The notes beneath the pieces were generated by a model, which worked only from the letters and a program-made list of their open reading frames with translations, ran no database searches and was not told the origin of the DNA. Positions 21,215 to 30,300 of a stretch of 64,000 nucleotides of DNA are shown in pieces. The DNA lies in NCBI GenBank assembly GCA_030730025.1, contig JANQWC010000005.1:19886-83885 (forward strand). The letters run 5' to 3'. A program made the translations under genes and the position numbers. Each line of letters opens with the position of its first letter. Within the stretch, counting starts at the first letter, position 1. This DNA is from Crocinitomicaceae bacterium. GTDB lineage: Bacteria > Bacteroidota > Bacteroidia > Flavobacteriales_D > Crocinitomicaceae.

Positions 21215-21232
21215 GATGGTTGATTTGTGCGA

Positions 21233-21240
21233 CAAAAGTA
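21233..21240 (-). promoter_or_regulatory. -7 promoter element TACTTTTG upstream of the acyl-CoA dehydrogenase gene
   Basis: CAAAAGTA on + strand, 18 nt from ATG at 21214. Confidence 0.55.
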
Positions 21241-21278
21241 CGTAATATTCTGTGCAGCTGTAGCATGCAAATTTGAAT

Positions 21279-21286
21279 TATTTTTG
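21279..21286 (+). promoter_or_regulatory. -7 promoter element TATTTTTG upstream of the DUF4271-like gene
   Basis: perfect TAnnTTTG 17 nt before the GTG at 21304. Confidence 0.5.
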
Positions 21287-21303
21287 TACTCAAAATTCTT
21301 TAC

Positions 21304-21963
21304 GTGCCAAGATTCGAACTCATAGAAAGAGCCACCCAGATGAATAGCTATTTGCTGTTTGTGTCGCTGCTTTCCTTGACCTTCATTGCATATGCCCGAA
21401 TGAGCACGCCAGACGCCCTGACTTTATCTTGGAAACGCTTTTGGAAACTCAGTAAAATTGAGAGTTTTGGTTTTGACGACGAGAAAATCAGGCCCGAAAC
21501 CCAATCGCTACTTTTGAGCAATGCATTCATTTCATTTACGCTCAGTACCTATCTCTTTTTATTGACTTATTATGACAGAACAGAAGCGCTGGGTATGGCC
21601 CTTGGTTTTGTTTTTGCCTTTTTGAGTTTTCAGTTGCTCAATTTTAGGGTCGCCTTGTTTGTAACAGACAATTGGAAACTCGTGAGCCATATTGCCGAAA
21701 TCAATAAGCAAATTTGGTCATTTGTTGGCTTGGTTTATTTGGCCCTCTCTTTTCTCTGGTTGATATACGGACAGCCCAACGAATTGCTGCAGCAAGCCTT
21801 TTTAATTATAGGTATCGCGGGTTATGCTTGGCGCTTGATCAAAGCTTGGAGAGCGAGTCTGCAAGCAAATTTGGAATGGTATTATTTAATTTTGTACCTT
21901 TGCGCCTTGGAAATCCTTCCCATCCTTTTTGTATGGCGTTGGCTTTCGGGCGAATACATTTAA
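21304..21963 (+). CDS. DUF4271-like multi-pass membrane protein
   Basis: hydrophobic 219-aa ORF (GTG start; alternative ATG 21340) directly upstream of a uroporphyrinogen-III synthase-like gene, an arrangement I recall from other Flavobacteriia. Confidence 0.7.
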   Translation: MPRFELIERATQMNSYLLFVSLLSLTFIAYARMSTPDALTLSWKRFWKLSKIESFGFDDEKIRPETQSLLLSNAFISFTLSTYLFLLTYYDRTEALGMALGFVFAFLSFQLLNFRVALFVTDNWKLVSHIAEINKQIWSFVGLVYLALSFLWLIYGQPNELLQQAFLIIGIAGYAWRLIKAWRASLQANLEWYYLILYLCALEILPILFVWRWLSGEYI

Positions 21964-21977
21964 TTAAAACGACAACT

Positions 21978-22727
21978 TTGGCTATTAAGACCATTTTAGT
22001 TTCCCAGCCGAAACCAGAAGGCGATAAATCACCTTATTTCGATTTAGCTGAAAAATACAAGCTCAAAATTGATTTTCGTCCGTTTATCAAAGTGGAGGGT
22101 GTTGACCCCAAAGATTTCCGTACGCAAAAAGTAGATATCTCTGCACACACCGCTGTCATCCTCACTTCCAAAGTTGCTGTAGACCATTTCTTTAGAATGG
22201 CTGAAGCCGTGCGCTTCGAAGTACCAGACACCATGAAATACTTTTGTATTACGGAAGCGGTCGCACTTTACTTACAGAAATACGTCACTTATCGCAAGCG
22301 CAAAATATTTTTTGGCAAGCAAACGATAGACGAGTTGGGCGAACTCATGAAAAAGCAAAAGGGCGAAAAATTCTTATTGCCTTGTACCGACATTCTACGC
22401 GACAACATTCCATTGACGCTCGAGAAGTATAACATTCCTTTTTCAAAAGCGATTTTATACAGAACAGTTGCGGCCGACCTCTCTGATTTAGAAGACGTAT
22501 ACTACGACATGTTGGTGTTTTTTAGCCCGGGTGGTATCGAATCTTTATTCAAGAACTTCCCGCATTTCAAGCAGAACACCACTACTATTGCAGCCTTTGG
22601 ACCTACAACTGCCAATGCCGTTCTCAAAAACAACTTGCGCCTAGACGTCCACGCCCCTCATCCGAAGGCGCCGTCCATGGTTGCTGCAATTGAGCTCTTC
22701 GTTAAAGAGCAACTCAAGAAAAAATAA
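21978..22727 (+). CDS. uroporphyrinogen-III synthase family protein
   Basis: AIKTILVSQPKPEGDKSPYFDLAEKYKLKIDFRPFI, HTAVILTSKVAVDHFF, FFSPGGIESLF, IAAFGPTTANAV; probable TTG start 21978 (track start 21714 overlaps the upstream gene; ATG 21933 possible). Confidence 0.82.
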   Translation: MAIKTILVSQPKPEGDKSPYFDLAEKYKLKIDFRPFIKVEGVDPKDFRTQKVDISAHTAVILTSKVAVDHFFRMAEAVRFEVPDTMKYFCITEAVALYLQKYVTYRKRKIFFGKQTIDELGELMKKQKGEKFLLPCTDILRDNIPLTLEKYNIPFSKAILYRTVAADLSDLEDVYYDMLVFFSPGGIESLFKNFPHFKQNTTTIAAFGPTTANAVLKNNLRLDVHAPHPKAPSMVAAIELFVKEQLKKK

Positions 22728-22808
22728 GCTTACTTTTTATGTTTTTATTGTATTGTTTTTTCCTTCACGGGAATTTCTTTATATTTACGCAAACTTAAAT
22801 TTTAACGC

Positions 22809-24332
22809 ATGAAAAAACTATTATTCTCAGCTGCTATGTTACTTGCAGGTGTTAGTGCGAATGCGCAGCTAGCCCCAGGTAGCGTTGCTCCAAACTTCAC
22901 TGTTACTGCTTACCAGCCTTGGTTGGCTACAGCAGGAACAACTAATAATGGGTCTTATACCCTTTATGACTATCTAGACCAAGGATACACTGTATTCTTA
23001 GATGTCTCTGCAACTTGGTGTGGTCCATGCTGGAACTACCACCTTTCTGGTGCTTTAGAAGATGTTTATGCTACACACGGCCCTGCTGGTGCTGCTGGTG
23101 TATCTGCATCAACTACAGACGACGTAATGGTAATCTGGATCGAAGGTGATGGCACAACTGCTGACGCTACAATGCTAGACGGTTCTGGTTCTATCGGTAA
23201 CTGGATTGAGCCTGCTGCAGGTAACCAAATCCAATTCCCAATGGCTAACCCAGCATCTGCTTCGGCTAACCAAATCAACAACGATTACAATATCGCATAC
23301 TTTCCAACAATCTACCGTATTTGTCCTAACCGCATCATCGAAGAAGTTGGTCAAATGGATGCTACAGAATTGTACGCAACTGTATCTGCATGTCCTCCAC
23401 CAGCCTCTGCTCCTGCAGACGTTGCTGCTTTGAGCTACACAGGTGCAACTGTACACTGTGAAGGTGCTTACACTCCTTCAGTTGATATCCAAAACAACGG
23501 AACATCTGCGCTTACTGCTGCAACTGTAACAATCACACAAGGTGGTACAACAGTTTCTACTGGTACTTACAGCGGTAGCTTGGCTACTTACGGTGTTGCA
23601 AACGTTGTTTGTTCGCCTATCGCTAACTTTACTGGTGGTGCTTTGGTTGTTACTGTAACAACTGCAGGTGATGCTTCTGCTGCTAACAACGGTGCGAACG
23701 CAACTGTAGCTGCTGCTGCTAACGCGGTTTCACAATATGTAACTGTTAACATTACAACTGACTACTACGCTTCAGAAACTGCTTGGGTTATCAAGAATAG
23801 CACAGGTGCAACTGTAGCACAAGGTGGTGGTAACTGGGCTGACATGACAACTGGCCAAGCTGGTCAAACTGTTCAAGCACCACAAATGGTTACACTTAAC
23901 CCTAGCCAATGTTATACTTTTGAAATCACTGACTCTTACGGAGACGGTATCTGCTGTTCTTACGGTAATGGTGCATACTCTTTGGTAGACGCTAACGGTA
24001 CAACAATCGCTTCAGGTGGTGAATTCGCTTCTTTGGACACACGTGCTTTCAAAACAGGTGCTTTAGGAATGGATGAGTTGGCTACAATCGCAATGAATGT
24101 ATACCCGAACCCTGCATCTTCTGAAGTAAATGTTTCTTTCGAAGCTACTAACAACGATTACGCAGTATCTTTAATGGATCTTCAAGGTCGCGTTATTGCT
24201 GCTAAAAACATGACTAACCTTAACGGAACACAAGTTGTTTCTTTCTCAACTGAAAACGTTGCAAAAGGAAGCTACATCGTAACTGTTACTGTAGACGGTC
24301 TTACAACAACTAAAAACGTTGTGATCAAATAA
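22809..24332 (+). CDS. secreted thioredoxin-fold protein with T9SS type A sorting domain
   Basis: signal peptide MKKLLFSAAMLLAGVSANAQ; DVSATWCGPCWNYH active site; CARDB-like and DYYASET...CYTFEITDSYGDGICC regions; C-terminal VYPNPASSEVNVSF...KGSYIVTVTVDGLTTTKNVVIK. Confidence 0.9.
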   Translation: MKKLLFSAAMLLAGVSANAQLAPGSVAPNFTVTAYQPWLATAGTTNNGSYTLYDYLDQGYTVFLDVSATWCGPCWNYHLSGALEDVYATHGPAGAAGVSASTTDDVMVIWIEGDGTTADATMLDGSGSIGNWIEPAAGNQIQFPMANPASASANQINNDYNIAYFPTIYRICPNRIIEEVGQMDATELYATVSACPPPASAPADVAALSYTGATVHCEGAYTPSVDIQNNGTSALTAATVTITQGGTTVSTGTYSGSLATYGVANVVCSPIANFTGGALVVTVTTAGDASAANNGANATVAAAANAVSQYVTVNITTDYYASETAWVIKNSTGATVAQGGGNWADMTTGQAGQTVQAPQMVTLNPSQCYTFEITDSYGDGICCSYGNGAYSLVDANGTTIASGGEFASLDTRAFKTGALGMDELATIAMNVYPNPASSEVNVSFEATNNDYAVSLMDLQGRVIAAKNMTNLNGTQVVSFSTENVAKGSYIVTVTVDGLTTTKNVVIK

Positions 24333-24353
24333 TTTCTTCCAAAAGAAATGAGA

Positions 24354-24382
24354 AACGCCCTCCAACGAGGGCGTTTTTTTTT
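24354..24382 (+). terminator. intrinsic terminator after the T9SS thioredoxin-like gene
   Basis: AACGCCCTC-CAAC-GAGGGCGTT perfect 9-bp stem, 4-nt loop, followed by a T tract. Confidence 0.93.
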
Positions 24383-24394
24383 GACCTTTGTTTT

Positions 24395-26038
24395 ATGTTT
24401 ATCCCCTTTGTTTCGGAGTTCCAGCACACAACCCTTCCTGAACGGTTTACTTTCCCTTTTTACTACGATGTGCATCCGTTGGCTTTGCATGCTGTAGCGC
24501 TATTGCAAAAGCGCCTTTTTGAGGAAGATTTCGGACATGATTTCGGTTTGGATCGCCAAGAACGTTTGGGTGCAATAGGCAAAATGTTTGGGGTCTTGGT
24601 CGTTCAAAGCCCTGCAGGAGAACTAGGTTATTTAGCTGCATTTTCGGGCAAATTGGGCAATTCAAATGCGCATGAAGGATTTGTGCCTCCAGTTTTTGAC
24701 TTACTTGAAGCCCAAGGGTTTTTTCGCCGTGAAGAGCAAGAAATACATCAACTGACGCTGCAACTCGAAGACTTAGAAAATTCACAGGAATTAAAAAGAC
24801 TGAAGGACGAAGAATTGAATATAAAACAGCAATGGGCGTCAAGAATCCAGGAGCTTCAACAAAAAAATAAAATAGCCAAAGCGCTTCGCGACGAAAAAAG
24901 AAAAACAATAATTGAGTCAGATCTAGATTTTTTAAATGACTTAGAAGCCTTGCGTTTTGAAAGCATGCAAGAGAGTCGGGACCTCAAAGCACTCAAACGC
25001 GAAGCACAAACGACAATTCAAGAAATACAACAGAATGCTTTTGAATACCAATACAAAATTGAGGACTTAAAAGCGCGCCGTGCTGCGCATTCGGCAGATT
25101 TGCAGCGCCGTATTTTTGAGCGCTACACTTTTTTAAATGCAAAGGGCCAAACAGAAAATGTCTTGAATCTATTTGTCGATTCTCCGCCTGCGGGCGCTGG
25201 AGAATGTGCTGCCCCAAAGTTATTGCAATACGCTTACCTCCATGCCTACACGCCTGTTTGTATGGCCGAGTTTTGGTGGGGAATGGCGCCAGATTCTGAA
25301 GTGCGCATTCACGGCCATTTTTATCCTTCGTGCAAAAGCAAGTGCGAACCGATTTTAGGCCATATGCTCAAAGGGCTTCTTGTAGATGAAAACCCAATTA
25401 CGGCCATTCATCCGGCTAAACCGCTCCATGTTATTTATGAAGATGACTGGATTGTAGCCATCAACAAAGCGCCTGAATACTTGTCGGTTCCTGGTAAAAA
25501 CCCGATGCCCAATTCCTTAAATGACTTAAAGAAAAAATATCCGCTGGCCGATGGGCCTTTGCTCGTACACCGCTTGGATATGTCTACGTCGGGCATCATG
25601 CTTGCCGCCAAGACCAAACTCATGCACCAGCGCTTGCAGCGTCAGTTTGTATTGAGAAAGGTACAGAAAGAATATGTTGCTGTTTTGGTGGGCGTACCGG
25701 CGTTTAAAGAGGGAGAGATCAAATTGCCCTTGCGCGTAGACCTTGACGACCGCCCAAGGCAGTTGGTTTGTTATGAACACGGCAGCTTTTCGCATACCAA
25801 ATACAAGGTGTTGGATATTCAAAATAATGAAACGCGCATTGCTTTGTTTCCGCATACAGGTAGAACGCATCAGCTGCGCGTACATGCCGCACACCATTTG
25901 GGGCTGAATTGCCCAATGAAGGGTGACGATTTATATGGCCAAAAAGCGGATCGTTTGTATTTGCACGCAGCCAAAATCGGGTTTTATCATCCGCATTCTA
26001 ATGAATGGATGGAGCTCAATTGCCCGCCCGCTTTTTAG
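24395..26038 (+). CDS. RluA-family pseudouridine synthase with long N-terminal extension
   Basis: C-terminal catalytic motif HRLDMSTSGIMLAAK, GRTHQLRVHAAH; about 340-aa N-terminal coiled-coil and Cys-containing region. Confidence 0.93.
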   Translation: MFIPFVSEFQHTTLPERFTFPFYYDVHPLALHAVALLQKRLFEEDFGHDFGLDRQERLGAIGKMFGVLVVQSPAGELGYLAAFSGKLGNSNAHEGFVPPVFDLLEAQGFFRREEQEIHQLTLQLEDLENSQELKRLKDEELNIKQQWASRIQELQQKNKIAKALRDEKRKTIIESDLDFLNDLEALRFESMQESRDLKALKREAQTTIQEIQQNAFEYQYKIEDLKARRAAHSADLQRRIFERYTFLNAKGQTENVLNLFVDSPPAGAGECAAPKLLQYAYLHAYTPVCMAEFWWGMAPDSEVRIHGHFYPSCKSKCEPILGHMLKGLLVDENPITAIHPAKPLHVIYEDDWIVAINKAPEYLSVPGKNPMPNSLNDLKKKYPLADGPLLVHRLDMSTSGIMLAAKTKLMHQRLQRQFVLRKVQKEYVAVLVGVPAFKEGEIKLPLRVDLDDRPRQLVCYEHGSFSHTKYKVLDIQNNETRIALFPHTGRTHQLRVHAAHHLGLNCPMKGDDLYGQKADRLYLHAAKIGFYHPHSNEWMELNCPPAF

Positions 26039-27945
26039 ATTTTCGGCTCTTGCCAATCGCCGTATTCTTTGATGAGGTCTACAAGTGCCTCCACAGCTTG
26101 TTGTTCTTCAATATTGCGCTTGACAATCGTTTTTTCTTTGTAAAGATTGATTTTACCGGGCCCAGTACCTACATAGCCGTAGTCGGCATCGGCCATTTCG
26201 CCGGGGCCGTTCACAATACAACCCATAATACCAATTTTGAGGCCTTTGAGGTGCGCAGTGCGTTGGCGAATTTTTGCGGTGGTTTCTTGCAGATCAAAGA
26301 GGGTGCGGCCGCAAGACGGACACGAAATGTATTCTGTTTTGGAAATGCGCGTGCGCGTTGCTTGCAAAATCCCAAATGCTGTAGAATTGATATGTTGTGC
26401 ACCTAAGTCGGCATTGAGCCAAATGCCATCGCCAAAACCGTCAATGAAAAGCGCTCCGGCATCTGCTCCAGCAAAAAGTTGGAAAGATTCAAGCTCAGCA
26501 GTTTCGTATTGGTAAGATAAAATCACGGCACTTTTTAGATGCTTTTCTTGTAATTCAAGGAAGAAACGGCGGTAAAGCTGCGTTTTGTTGCTGTATTTGG
26601 TGTTGAGAATAACACAAACATTTGGTCTGCTTGCCAATTCATTTGGAATTGCCTCTTCGGCTTCAAGTGGCAAGAAACAAATTTGATCAGGGCCCACTTC
26701 AGAAAGTTGTTCTTTTAGGACCAACGGGTAGTAGCCCGGTTTGTTTGCATATTTCGCTTTCCAAAGTTCGAAATCCATCATGATGCCTAAGGTGCCCGGA
26801 ACTTCAAAATCGAGCTCGTTGCTCCCGATGTAGACATAATCTGCGGCCTGATCTTGGATGTTCCATTTGTCGAGCGGAATGCTGTATTGGTAGCCAAAGC
26901 CAAAGAAATGGGCAGGCTTGATCTGCTCAATATCAGAAAGGTCGGCCAATACCACAGGTGTGTTTTTCCCGCCAATGTTATGAAAGGAGTTGCTTTCTCT
27001 TTTGTTGTATTGAAATGGCGAGAAGTTGAGGTTCCCTGTTGGGAGCTCAAATTCAAATGGGGAGTAATTGTTGTATTTGGCAATGAGTTTTTGTGCAACG
27101 GGTATTTCGGCCTCAGGAGCCTCCGTAAGCGAGACGCGAATGGTATCGCCCAAGCCGTCTTCTAAAAGTGCGCCAATGCCAACCGCAGACTTAATGCGGC
27201 CATCTTCACCGTCGCCAGCTTCGGTTACACCAAGGTGTAACGGGTAAACCACCCCATTTTCGAGCATTTTAGCCATGAGCAGGCGGTAGGCCTGAACCAT
27301 GACCAGCGTATTGCTCGCTTTCATGGAGATGACCAATTGCTGGTAATCGTGTTTTTCGCAAATGCGAATGAATTCAAATGCCGACTCTACCATGCCTTCT
27401 GGCGTATCGCCATAACGGCTGAGGATGCGGTCAGAAAGCGAGCCGTGGTTGGTGCCAATGCGCATGGCGGTGCCGTTTGCTTTACAAAGCAGCACGAGTG
27501 GTGTAAACTTTTCTTCTATGCGATCGAGTTCAGCTTGGTAGCTGTCATCGGTGTAATCGATTTCTTCAAATTTCTTTTTGTCTGCGTAGTTGCCCGGATT
27601 GACGCGCACTTTTTCGACAATTTTGGCAGCAATTTCAGCGGCATTAGGAGTGAAGTGGATGTCTGCCACCAAAGGGGCATGATAACCTCTTTGAACCAAC
27701 GCTTCTTTGATATTTTGTAGGTTCTCGGCTTCGTTTTTACTCGGGGCGGTGAGCCTCACAAGTTCACAACCGGCGTCGATCATGCGGATAGACTGCTCTA
27801 CCGATCCTTCGGTGTCCATGGAGTCGGTGGTGGTCATGGATTGCACCCGAATTGGGTTTTGTCCGCCCAAGCTTAGCGTTCCAATTTGAACTTCCTGGGT
27901 TAAAACGCGCGTGCGTTTCCATGGGTCTAGACAATAGCGTTGCAT
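26035..27945 (-). CDS. ispG: 4-hydroxy-3-methylbut-2-enyl diphosphate synthase, long form with central insert
   Basis: N-terminal GGQNPIRVQSMTTTDSMDTEGSVEQ; C-terminal Fe-S region CPSCGRT...GIMGCIVNGPGEM; 636 aa. Confidence 0.95.
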   Translation of the reverse strand: MQRYCLDPWKRTRVLTQEVQIGTLSLGGQNPIRVQSMTTTDSMDTEGSVEQSIRMIDAGCELVRLTAPSKNEAENLQNIKEALVQRGYHAPLVADIHFTPNAAEIAAKIVEKVRVNPGNYADKKKFEEIDYTDDSYQAELDRIEEKFTPLVLLCKANGTAMRIGTNHGSLSDRILSRYGDTPEGMVESAFEFIRICEKHDYQQLVISMKASNTLVMVQAYRLLMAKMLENGVVYPLHLGVTEAGDGEDGRIKSAVGIGALLEDGLGDTIRVSLTEAPEAEIPVAQKLIAKYNNYSPFEFELPTGNLNFSPFQYNKRESNSFHNIGGKNTPVVLADLSDIEQIKPAHFFGFGYQYSIPLDKWNIQDQAADYVYIGSNELDFEVPGTLGIMMDFELWKAKYANKPGYYPLVLKEQLSEVGPDQICFLPLEAEEAIPNELASRPNVCVILNTKYSNKTQLYRRFFLELQEKHLKSAVILSYQYETAELESFQLFAGADAGALFIDGFGDGIWLNADLGAQHINSTAFGILQATRTRISKTEYISCPSCGRTLFDLQETTAKIRQRTAHLKGLKIGIMGCIVNGPGEMADADYGYVGTGPGKINLYKEKTIVKRNIEEQQAVEALVDLIKEYGDWQEPKI

Positions 27946-27963
27946 CTGTTTTTTTTAGTCTAA

Positions 27964-27971
27964 CAAAGGTA
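27964..27971 (-). promoter_or_regulatory. -7 promoter element TACCTTTG upstream of ispG
   Basis: CAAAGGTA on + strand, 18 nt from ATG at 27945. Confidence 0.5.
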
Positions 27972-28014
27972 AGGAATCAATTGTTTGTGCGTTCTTTGTT
28001 ACAGATGTTTTAAT

Positions 28015-28659
28015 ATGAGCCACATTCAGCTTTTATTTCCGGTATTGATTGCGCTTCTTTTTTCTTGTCGAGAAGAGAAAAAACCGAATCCACGACCCAT
28101 GCCTAAGGAAATTGAAGCAAAGGTGAACTCGACAAAGAAGGCAGATCATGCCACACATTTCAGACCTAAAGCGCAACGTCAACCTGAGTATATTCCCGAA
28201 TTTATTCCACAAGACCCATTTCCGCCATTTGATCCAGATCCGATAGACCCGCCCGGTTTTATTCCAGAGCCCGTAATTACTTGTGTTGGTCCGCCAGAAC
28301 CTTTTCCCAAAACCATTCGAGACAGCATTGTGAATTTTCCTGCAACCACGGCTTCGTTTGGCACCACTACAACGGATGTTTTTAAATACATCGACGAGAA
28401 AATCGCAGGGAGCATGGAATGGAATTACCTTCGTGAGCTTGGTATAGAAGGCAGAATTTACGTGCGTTTATTAATTGACGTCAATGGCAAGGTTCGTGAA
28501 GTCACATTTTTGAAATTTTCAGAAAAAGAATTGGACATCTTAAAAGGAAACCTCAACAAAGCATTACTAGATATGCCCATGTGGAGCCCAGCCAAAGATG
28601 AGAAAGGAACGGCTGTTGTTTCGGAGTTTGTCATGCCGATAAAAGTTGCTTTTAAATGA
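28015..28659 (+). CDS. lipoprotein with Pro-rich region and TonB C-terminal-like domain
   Basis: lipobox LLFSC; PFDPDPIDPPGFIPEP; EGRIYVRLLIDVNGKVREVTFLK...MPMWSPAKDEKGTAVVSEFVMPIKVAFK resembling TonB_C. Confidence 0.75.
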   Translation: MSHIQLLFPVLIALLFSCREEKKPNPRPMPKEIEAKVNSTKKADHATHFRPKAQRQPEYIPEFIPQDPFPPFDPDPIDPPGFIPEPVITCVGPPEPFPKTIRDSIVNFPATTASFGTTTTDVFKYIDEKIAGSMEWNYLRELGIEGRIYVRLLIDVNGKVREVTFLKFSEKELDILKGNLNKALLDMPMWSPAKDEKGTAVVSEFVMPIKVAFK

Positions 28660-28707
28660 CGCAGCAAAGCAATTGAGCAATTCAATAATAGCACTTATCT
28701 TTAGTGC

Positions 28708-30300
28708 ATGAATCAAGCTTCTCCTATTTTTATGTTGCGGGTCAAGGCCATCGGTTTACTTTTATTTCTTTCTTTAATTTTTGGTTTTTGGCAGCATTTT
28801 TCTGCCGATATTTTACCTATTCACGAGTGTAGAAAGTCCGACTCCTTAACGCAAGCGGTACAATATTTTCGCGGCACAACTCTTTTTGAACCCAAGACCA
28901 ATTGGATTGCCCCTACAGGAAATCAAAATGCAGCAGCAGAGTTCCCTATTATTTATTATTTGGTTGGCCAAATTTGGAAAATAACGGGTTATCAACTCTG
29001 GATTGCCAAGTTGCTTTCTTTGGGAATGCTCTTTGTGGGCATTCTTTCCCTGCTGCCTTTTTTCAGGTGGGCATTTCAATCAGACACAAAGGCGCTCATT
29101 TTTTCTGGACTGATTTTTTCCTTTCCGGTTTTGATTTATTACGCAGACACCTTGATGCCTAATGTATTCTCCTTTTCATTTTTACTGTTGGCATTTGCTC
29201 AGTTTTTTCATTTTTGGCAGTCCGAAAGAAAGACTTCCCTCGCCTTGTTTATCCTCTTTTTAAGCCTGGCGGTCCTGATTAAAATTACGGCGCTCATTGC
29301 TGTATTGGCGTTTTTTGGGGCATATACTACACACCTTCTTTTCGCTAAAAAACTATTTAAAAGCTTCAAAATAAGCAAAGTAGTTTACATTTACTTGGGC
29401 TTTGTGGTGGCATTGGCTTGTGCAATCTTTTGGTATTTGTATGCCATTCGCTACAATACAAAATACGGCTCTACCATTTTTTCGACTACCATCAGACCTA
29501 TTTGGGAAGTGGCTCCCGCCGAACAATGGAGAATGATAAAAATGGTCTTCATGGAGCATTCGCGCGAAATTTTTCCGCTTGTGACTTGGCCAATTTTTAG
29601 TGTACTGTGCTTATGGACTTTTTGGTCCAAAGCGGTATCTGGCGTCATCAAATATTTGGTCGCCTTCTCTTTGCTGGGCATTTTAGCTTACCTGATTCTT
29701 TGGTTCTGGGTTTTTGAGGTGCACGATTATTACTTCATTGAAGTGCTTTTTCTGCCACTCATTCTCATGGGCACCTATATGAGATATCCGCCTCAGTGGC
29801 ATTTGCTCAGGCGCGCTCAAAGGCCAATAGAAATTTTGTTCTTGACATTGGTGCTGTTCAATACAGTATCATTTACACAAATAGCAGCGGGCAATCAAAA
29901 TATTATTGTAAAAAACACGCCATTTATTTCTTCGTTTATCAAAGGAAATTGGGGCTGGTTTTATTTCAATCATCAAGACCATTTGGGTCAGCTTCAACTC
30001 CAAAAAGTGGCTATTCAGCAGCAAATAGGGCCAACAGATACCGTACTGTGTTTTTCAGATCCATACGCGAACGTTCACCTGACTGCCATCGATAGAATTG
30101 GCTTTAGCAATTACAATCTTTCAAGAGATTTGCCATTTGCCCCTCAAATTCAAAACTTGATACAAAAAGGCGCTTCAAAACTATTGGTTTTCAAAACAGA
30201 GGCGGGCCACCCTGATATTCAGGAGTTTTTGGCGCATCCGTGTTATGAGCGTGCCAACATTCAGATTTATGATTTGAAACCGAACAGAAAGCAGCCTTAA
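28708..30300 (+). CDS. multi-pass membrane glycosyltransferase-like protein (GT39/ArnT/PMT type)
   Basis: 530 aa with many TM segments; N-terminal HECRKSDSLTQAVQYFR acidic loop as in dolichyl-phosphate-mannose mannosyltransferase-like proteins. Confidence 0.7.
   Translation: MNQASPIFMLRVKAIGLLLFLSLIFGFWQHFSADILPIHECRKSDSLTQAVQYFRGTTLFEPKTNWIAPTGNQNAAAEFPIIYYLVGQIWKITGYQLWIAKLLSLGMLFVGILSLLPFFRWAFQSDTKALIFSGLIFSFPVLIYYADTLMPNVFSFSFLLLAFAQFFHFWQSERKTSLALFILFLSLAVLIKITALIAVLAFFGAYTTHLLFAKKLFKSFKISKVVYIYLGFVVALACAIFWYLYAIRYNTKYGSTIFSTTIRPIWEVAPAEQWRMIKMVFMEHSREIFPLVTWPIFSVLCLWTFWSKAVSGVIKYLVAFSLLGILAYLILWFWVFEVHDYYFIEVLFLPLILMGTYMRYPPQWHLLRRAQRPIEILFLTLVLFNTVSFTQIAAGNQNIIVKNTPFISSFIKGNWGWFYFNHQDHLGQLQLQKVAIQQQIGPTDTVLCFSDPYANVHLTAIDRIGFSNYNLSRDLPFAPQIQNLIQKGASKLLVFKTEAGHPDIQEFLAHPCYERANIQIYDLKPNRKQP

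Noticed and set aside
23080-23110. GCTGCTGGT-type repeats in the T9SS thioredoxin-like gene
   Set aside because: Follow from an Ala/Gly-rich peptide with strong codon bias, not a separate repeat element
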